This document shows, in pieces, positions 59,251 through 64,000 of a DNA stretch of 64,000 bases. Position numbers and translations under genes: made by a program. The stretch covers positions 62,001-126,000 of the forward strand of contig JAGCVI010000030.1 in the NCBI GenBank assembly GCA_017962445.1, in the 5' to 3' direction. Every line of letters begins with the position of its first letter. Position 1 is the stretch's first letter. The notes below the pieces were generated by a model. That model saw only the letters and a program-made list of their open reading frames with translations. It did not search any database and was not told the DNA's origin. The DNA comes from Bacteroidales bacterium. Its GTDB lineage: Bacteria > Bacteroidota > Bacteroidia > Bacteroidales > P3.

Positions 59251-60270
59251 CTATTTTTCAAAACCATTAGGATTATTCTTTTGCCAGTTCCAACTGTCGC
59301 GGCACATCTCTTCAATGCCGAATTCTGCTTTCCATCCAAGCTCGCGTTCGGCCTTGGCGGGGTCGCTGTAACAGGTGGCGATGTCGCCGGCACGGCGCGG
59401 CTTGATAGAGTAGGGGACCTTCACGCCGTTCACCTTCTCAAAGGCCTTCACCACGTCGAGCACGCTATAGCCATGGCCGGTGCCGAGGTTGTAGATGGCC
59501 AGTCCGCAGTTGCGTTCGATGGCTTTGAGCGCGCAGACATGGCCGCGGGCCAGATCGACGACATGGATGTAGTCGCGCACGCCTGTGCCATCGGGGGTGT
59601 TGTAGTCGTTGCCGAACACACCGAGTTCAGGACGCTTGCCGATAGCCACCTGGGTGACGTAAGGCATCAAGTTGTTGGGTATGCCGTTTGGGTTTTCGCC
59701 GATGGTGCCGCTGGGATGTGCCCCGATGGGGTTGAAGTAGCGCAGCAAGACGACGTTCCATTCCTTGTCGGCCTTCTGGATGTCCATCATCACCTGCTCC
59801 AGCATGCTCTTGGTCCAGCCGTAGGGGTTGGTGCACTGGCCTTTGGGACATTGTTCGGTGATGGGAATCTGCTCAGGGTCGCCGTAGACGGTTGCCGACG
59901 AGCTGAAAATGATGTTCTTGCAGTTGTGCTTGCGCAGCACGTCAAGCAAGACAAGGGTGCCGCCAATGTTGTTTTCATAGTATTCCCACGGCTTTTCTAC
60001 CGATTCGCCGACAGCTTTCAGCCCGGCGAAATGGATGCATGCGTCGCAGGGATGTTCGTCAAGCACTTTGTTCAGACCTTCGCGGTCGCGGATGTCGGTC
60101 TTGTAGAACGCCACGGGCTTGCCCGTTATCTTCTGCACGCGCTCCAAGGCAATGGGCGACGAGTTATCGAGATTGTCGACCACGACGACTTCATAGCCTG
60201 ATTTCTGCAGTTCAACTATTGTGTGCGAGCCGATAAACCCGGCTCCTCCGGTGACGAGAATTCTCTTCAT
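59251..60270 (-). CDS. galE: UDP-glucose 4-epimerase
   Basis: A 339-residue short-chain dehydrogenase/reductase, the usual length for GalE. The NAD motif [10 protein letters not shown] is at the N-terminus. The catalytic Tyr150/Lys154 pair is in [10 protein letters not shown], and a serine lies in [24 protein letters not shown] and [17 protein letters not shown] are typical. It interconverts UDP-glucose and UDP-galactose for surface polysaccharides and galactose use. It precedes the thioredoxin-like gene by 4 bases. Confidence 0.96.
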   Translation of the reverse strand: MKRILVTGGAGFIGSHTIVELQKSGYEVVVVDNLDNSSPIALERVQKITGKPVAFYKTDIRDREGLNKVLDEHPCDACIHFAGLKAVGESVEKPWEYYENNIGGTLVLLDVLRKHNCKNIIFSSSATVYGDPEQIPITEQCPKGQCTNPYGWTKSMLEQVMMDIQKADKEWNVVLLRYFNPIGAHPSGTIGENPNGIPNNLMPYVTQVAIGKRPELGVFGNDYNTPDGTGVRDYIHVVDLARGHVCALKAIERNCGLAIYNLGTGHGYSVLDVVKAFEKVNGVKVPYSIKPRRAGDIATCYSDPAKAERELGWKAEFGIEEMCRDSWNWQKNNPNGFEK

Positions 60271-60383
60271 TTCCTATTTTTTTGCAAAACGCATTTTTAA
60301 ACCAATTAGTATATTGCCGCAATGAAAAGTTTATTAGTGGCGCTCTTTTCTTAATCTAGGCCGTTCGTTTTTTATCTCTCTTT

Positions 60384-60413
60384 TTTGACTTCTGTTTTTT
60401 TTTCGTAAATTTG
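60384..60413 (+). promoter_or_regulatory. Promoter of dnaX
   Basis: TTTG (60384-60387), 18 bases, then TAAATTTG (60406-60413), 25 bases before the ATG at 60439. It fits the Bacteroidota -33/-7 pattern. Confidence 0.65.
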
Positions 60414-60438
60414 CATTTTGAAAAACTTGTTCCCTTTT

Positions 60439-61560
60439 ATGGAAAACTACATAGTATCAGCGCGAAAGTACCGTCCTTCGACATTTGAGAGTGTCGTGGG
60501 TCAGTCGCATATCACCACAACACTGAAAAATGCCATCCGCACAGGCCAGCTGGCACAGGCGTTCCTGTTCTGCGGTCCCCGCGGCGTGGGCAAGACGACA
60601 TGCGCACGCATCCTGGCCAAAACCATCAACTGCACCAACCCCACAGCCGACATGGAGGCTTGCAACGAATGCGAGTCGTGCCGCTCGTTCAACAGCTCGG
60701 CATCGATGAACATCTTTGAACTCGACGCTGCGTCGAACAACTCGGTCGACGACATCCGCGAGTTGGTGAAGCAGGTCTACATCCCGCCTCAGACAGGCCG
60801 CTACAAGGTCTATATCATCGACGAGGTGCACATGCTTTCGCAGGCGGCCTTCAACGCCTTCCTCAAGACTCTCGAGGAACCTCCTGCCTATGCTAAGTTT
60901 ATTCTTGCAACAACTGAGAAACACAAGATTATCCCTACCATCCTGTCGCGCTGCCAGGTGTTCGACTTCAAGCGCATCCAGACTGAGGACATCGTGAAGC
61001 ACCTGGAGTTCGTGGCCGGCAACGAAGATGTGAAATATGAGCCCGACGCTCTCCACATCATAGCCCAGAAAGCTGAGGGCGGACTGCGCGACGCTCTCTC
61101 TATCTTCGACCAGCTGGTGAGCTTCACGGGCGGCAACTTGACATATAAGGGCTGCCTGGAGAACCTCAACATGCTCGACAGCGACTACTATTTCCGCTTT
61201 GTCGACATGTTCCGTGCCGGCGATGTATCTTCCGCCCTGCTCCTCTACCAGGAGGTTATCGACAAGGGTTTCGACGGCCAGCATTTCATTACCGGCATGT
61301 CTGAACACCTGCGCAACCTGATGGTGAGCATCGACCCGGCTACTCACAAATTGTTGGACTGTGGCGAGACCGCCAGACAACGCTTCGCTCAACAATCGGC
61401 TGCATGCGGACTGCCTCTGCTTATGAAATTGCTCGAGATTTCGTCCGACTACGAATACCGATTCCGCGACGCCGGCAACAAACGCCTCTTCATTGAGGTG
61501 GCACTGATGAAGATGGCGGCCTTGATGAAAAACCTGCAGCTTCCACAGACGGCAGGATAG
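60439..61560 (+). CDS. dnaX: DNA polymerase III subunit gamma (dnaX product truncated by an in-frame TAG)
   Basis: A 373-residue clamp-loader ATPase. Walker A is GPRGVGKT (residues 46-53), a zinc site is CTNPTADMEACNECESC, Walker B is IIDEVHMLS and the sensor/arginine-finger region is ILSRCQVFDF. Domain III ends near residue 370. The frame then meets TAG at 61558-61560, yet the same frame stays open for another 208 codons to a TGA at 62185-62187. The full reading, about 582 codons, would match a normal DnaX tau subunit, so the gene looks split at the gamma/tau boundary. TAG is used as a normal stop elsewhere in the window. The start MENYIVSARKYRPSTF is chosen from the family N-terminus. Confidence 0.92.
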   Translation: MENYIVSARKYRPSTFESVVGQSHITTTLKNAIRTGQLAQAFLFCGPRGVGKTTCARILAKTINCTNPTADMEACNECESCRSFNSSASMNIFELDAASNNSVDDIRELVKQVYIPPQTGRYKVYIIDEVHMLSQAAFNAFLKTLEEPPAYAKFILATTEKHKIIPTILSRCQVFDFKRIQTEDIVKHLEFVAGNEDVKYEPDALHIIAQKAEGGLRDALSIFDQLVSFTGGNLTYKGCLENLNMLDSDYYFRFVDMFRAGDVSSALLLYQEVIDKGFDGQHFITGMSEHLRNLMVSIDPATHKLLDCGETARQRFAQQSAACGLPLLMKLLEISSDYEYRFRDAGNKRLFIEVALMKMAALMKNLQLPQTAG

Positions 61561-62187
61561 ATAGCAAGATCGCCACAAGCGGAACATAAAACCCAGCCTG
61601 AAGCAACCGCTTCGACCGATGCACCTAAAGAAACGGCACCGGCGGCTGAGAATGTCTCCAAACCTGTGGCGAAACCTGAGGAAAAAGTCGAAACGCAGTC
61701 CCCGGCGGCAAAGCCTGAGGAGGGTCATAAACCCATTGCGGGCATTCCAAGAAAGATGCTGTCGTCTTTGTCAATCTCAGCACCTCTAGAGATTAAGCGT
61801 ATCAATCCTCTCGAGAACCGTGAGGTGGAGCAGCTGACTCAGGAACGTCTGGAAGAACTGTGGAAACAACTGGCTGAGAAGTACAAGGACGACGAGAAAT
61901 TCCACAGCCTGATTGCTGACAAGCAAGTGGAGCTTAAGAATAACAACTTGTTCAATATCAAGGTTCCGAATATCTACTACGACAAACTGTTCCACAACTA
62001 CCAGGAACCGATACTCACCTTCATGCATGAAGCTACAAGCAACGAGGCCTTGAGCTACAAAGTGGTTGTCCAGGTTGAACAGCATGAGGCAAAAATATAC
62101 CTTCCCCGTGAAAAGTTTGATGCCATGGCTTCACGCAACAGCTCTATGTACTCGCTGCGCAAGCTGTTCCCGGACATCGATTTCTGA
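61561..62187 (+). pseudogene. dnaX: In-frame tau-like C-terminal part of dnaX beyond the amber codon
   Basis: This is 208 codons in the same frame as dnaX, directly after its TAG. The first 70 or so residues are an Ala/Pro/Glu/Lys-rich linker (PQAEHKTQPEATASTDAP), as in the region of DnaX between domain III and the tau end. Then come helical segments REVEQLTQERLEELWKQLAEKYKDD, YYDKLFHNYQEPILTFMH and KFDAMASRNSSMYSLRKLFPD, the kind of domain found at the C-terminus of Bacteroidota DnaX. A GTG at 61666 could start a separate protein of 173 residues. It could be translated by readthrough, independently, or not at all. Confidence 0.75.
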
Positions 62188-62274
62188 AACATGCGTTTAA
62201 ACATCGTGACATCTTGTTGATGACCTGACATGCGGTAGCCAGTCAAAAAAAAGTAATAGTATAAAAAACACAGT

Positions 62275-63528
62275 ATGGGCAAGATATTCATCGTTATGGG
62301 GGTTCTGATTTTCTCAGCCCACCTTTTCTCCGCCATCTTCAGCAAGCGGAGGGTGCCCGATGTGTTGTTCCTCGTGCTTATCGGCATTTTGCTTGGACCG
62401 GTGCTTGGCTGGGTGTCGCCCGATATGTTCGGCAGCCTTGGCGTCGTCTTTGCCTACGTTACACTGGTCTTTATATTGGTCGACAGCGGAATAGATATGC
62501 ATATTGACGACCTGCGGCGTTATTGGGTTGGCATGGTGCAGGTCACGTTCTACTCGTTCTGCCTGACAATGGCATTGACTGCCGTGACGGCTCACCTGTT
62601 GGCAGGCATGGGATGGCGGACGGCAACGCTGACGGGCGCTATGGTGGCTGGTACGGGTGCGTCGATAGTTATCCCTATGATTAAGCAGATGAAAATCAGC
62701 AAACGGACTCAAACGGTGCTTACTCTCGAGTCGGCCATATCTGCAGTGATATGCATTGTTGTGTCTCTGGCCATCATCGAGGGCTTCAAGATGGGAAAAA
62801 TCAGCGCCGTGCATGTTGTTGGTAACGTGCTGGCTTCGTTTGTCATGGCGTTGATAATAGGTGTTGTGTCAGGCATGCTGTGGTCTGGACTGCTCAGACA
62901 GGTCCGGCGGCTGCAGAACTCCATGTTCCTGACACCTGCATTTATGTTTGTAGTCTACGGAATCACAGAGGCTCTCCACTACAGCGGTGCCATTTCGGCA
63001 CTGGCATTCGGCATCGTGCTGGGCAACGCCTCTTATTTCGAATTTACTCTGCTTTGGAAACTGTATCGTCGCAAGCAACCTCGCATGCAGACGCTCGAGG
63101 ACAATGAGAAGGCGTTTTTCAAAGAAATTGTCTTCCTGCTTAAGACATTCTTCTTTATATATATAGGTGTAAGTATTCCCTTCACCGACACGATGGCGCT
63201 GCTCTATGGCTTTGTCATTTGTGTGGTGATATTCATTGGCCGGTTCCTGCTTATCTGTCTGGTCGGACGAAAGAACACTAAAACCGACCGCCACATCGTC
63301 TCGGTGATGATTCCCAAAGGTTTGGCATCGGCTGTGCTGGCGGCAGTGCCACGACAAATCAACCTCGCCACGGGCTACGAAGTGATCCCCGGCGCGGAAC
63401 GCATAGAATGTATGGTCTATTCTATAATCTTTTTCTCTATTGTCATCTGCTCGCTGCTTGTCCTGTTGTCGCGCAAAGCTATTATCAACAGCGACTACAA
63501 GCCGGAACAACAGGAAATGAAGATCTAG
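62275..63528 (+). CDS. Cation:proton antiporter (CPA family)
   Basis: A 417-residue membrane protein with about eleven to twelve hydrophobic segments. The first half has VPDVLFLVLIGILLGPVLGW and FILVDSGIDMHIDDLRRYW. GAMVAGTGASIVIPMIKQM carries the discontinuous-helix motif expected of monovalent cation/proton antiporters. The C-terminal half includes FIYIGVSIPFTDTMA and VSVMIPKGLASAVLAAVP. It could exchange Na+ or K+ for H+. The ion is not readable from sequence, though the sodium pump in this window makes Na+ plausible. It begins 87 bases after the dnaX frame and ends 45 bases before dapF. Confidence 0.88.
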   Translation: MGKIFIVMGVLIFSAHLFSAIFSKRRVPDVLFLVLIGILLGPVLGWVSPDMFGSLGVVFAYVTLVFILVDSGIDMHIDDLRRYWVGMVQVTFYSFCLTMALTAVTAHLLAGMGWRTATLTGAMVAGTGASIVIPMIKQMKISKRTQTVLTLESAISAVICIVVSLAIIEGFKMGKISAVHVVGNVLASFVMALIIGVVSGMLWSGLLRQVRRLQNSMFLTPAFMFVVYGITEALHYSGAISALAFGIVLGNASYFEFTLLWKLYRRKQPRMQTLEDNEKAFFKEIVFLLKTFFFIYIGVSIPFTDTMALLYGFVICVVIFIGRFLLICLVGRKNTKTDRHIVSVMIPKGLASAVLAAVPRQINLATGYEVIPGAERIECMVYSIIFFSIVICSLLVLLSRKAIINSDYKPEQQEMKI

Positions 63529-63573
63529 GTATGGAATATATGGTGTTTTAAGGCTGCAAAAAGTATCAATGAA

Positions 63574-64000
63574 ATGAATATTGATTTTTATAAATATGAT
63601 GGCGCTGGCAATGATTTTGTGTTGATTGACATACGCAAGTCTGACCCTCATCTGACCGAGGCTCAGATTGAACGCATCTGTCACCGCCGTTTCGGTGTCG
63701 GTGCCGATGGACTGATGACGCTTGGCAACGCTCCAGAGCCTTACGATTTCGAGATGAAGTACTACAACAGCGATGGCCGCATTGGCTCGATGTGCGGCAA
63801 CGGAGGTCGTTGCATCACAGCGTTTGCCATGAGACTCGGTCTGGGTCGAAAAAGTGAGGAAACAGGCCGTCAGTGCTTTGATTTCATTGGATTTGACGGT
63901 CCTCATCACTCTGAAGTGCTTTTCTGGGACGAGCAGTCGTCGGTGGGTATCGTCGAACTTGGCATGTGCGATGTCGACAGTTCAACGGTAGTCCGCTGCC
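63574..64000 (+). CDS. dapF: Diaminopimelate epimerase (partial, runs off the right edge)
   Basis: 142 codons are visible. MNIDFYKYDGAGNDFVLID is the family N-terminus, RRFGVGADGLM follows, and the first catalytic cysteine C74 is in IGSMCGNGGRC. DapF converts LL- to meso-diaminopimelate for lysine and peptidoglycan. The start at 63574 is required because an ATG at 63569 runs into a stop after two codons. The second cysteine lies beyond the window. Confidence 0.93.
   Translation, partial: MNIDFYKYDGAGNDFVLIDIRKSDPHLTEAQIERICHRRFGVGADGLMTLGNAPEPYDFEMKYYNSDGRIGSMCGNGGRCITAFAMRLGLGRKSEETGRQCFDFIGFDGPHHSEVLFWDEQSSVGIVELGMCDVDSSTVVRC

Noticed and set aside
61506-61560. Programmed frameshift site ahead of the dnaX stop (GAAAAAC near 61526-61532)
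   Set aside because: Only five As are present, so it is not a canonical X-XXY-YYZ heptamer, and the downstream tau-like region is in the zero frame, so a frameshift would not reach it.
1-64000. CRISPR arrays, tRNA/rRNA genes, transposases, phage genes and riboswitches
   Set aside because: Looked for in the gaps between genes; nothing with the expected structure or conserved core was found.

Overview
The window looks like chromosomal DNA of an anaerobic member of the Bacteroidales (Bacteroidota). Several independent signs agree: promoters of the TTTG-N19-TAnnTTTG type ahead of many genes, very large secreted proteins that end in type IX secretion (T9SS) sorting domains, a CarboxypepD-reg/TonB receptor, BspA-type leucine-rich repeats, many short lipoproteins, and a sodium-pumping methylmalonyl-CoA decarboxylase operon. 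GC content by eye is moderate, near 45-50 percent, with a few AT-richer patches. I see no rRNA, tRNA, CRISPR array, transposase or phage gene.

Layout. 1-762: start of a moxR-type ATPase gene running off the left edge. 959-11112: a T9SS beta-propeller protein, tyrS, and a 1819-residue fibronectin-III/jelly-roll T9SS protein. 11266-18499: an MFS transporter, a reverse-strand operon (lipoprotein, aldo-keto reductase with ferredoxin tail, DUF2461 protein) and secA. 18660-28953: a TonB-dependent receptor preceded by two adjacent palindromes, a 2505-residue fibronectin-III adhesin on the reverse strand, and a periplasmic heavy-metal-associated (HMA-like) protein. 28998-30223: a structured 12-bp-periodic repeat element (copy A) directly ahead of hydE. 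30259-38079: glycosyltransferases and a mostly reverse-strand block with a secreted arginine/agmatine-deiminase-family protein, tatD, trmH, and a 3-keto-5-aminohexanoate cleavage enzyme. 38441-44512: ruvC, a sodium symporter, a transglutaminase-like lipoprotein, truA, prmA and two small unknowns. 44507-50751: a zinc protease, dapD, an unknown secreted protein, dxs and a BspA-like LRR protein. 51014-56295: the propionate operon mce-mmdA-(Cys-rich lipoprotein)-(OadG-like)-mmdC-mmdB. Copy B of the repeat element follows, inverted relative to copy A, and then a fused ADP-forming acyl-CoA synthetase. 58764-64000: a thioredoxin-like protein, galE, dnaX interrupted by an in-frame amber codon, a cation/proton antiporter and the start of dapF.

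How it fits together. The mmd operon and the ADP-forming acyl-CoA ligase together describe energy-conserving fermentation from succinate/methylmalonyl-CoA to propionate, with a sodium gradient and ATP as yields. The sodium symporter and cation antiporter would be natural users of that gradient. hydE implies an [FeFe]-hydrogenase and kce implies part of a lysine fermentation route, but the partner genes of both lie outside the window. The secreted giants, the deiminase and the BspA-like protein describe a cell surface built for adhesion or proteolytic, host-associated life.

The points most worth a second look are the amber codon that splits dnaX exactly at the gamma/tau boundary, the paired inverted 12-bp-unit elements about 27 kb apart, the cysteine-rich lipoprotein inside the decarboxylase operon, and the secreted PPAD-like deiminase. 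All function calls are by reading motifs and recalled family features. No search was run.
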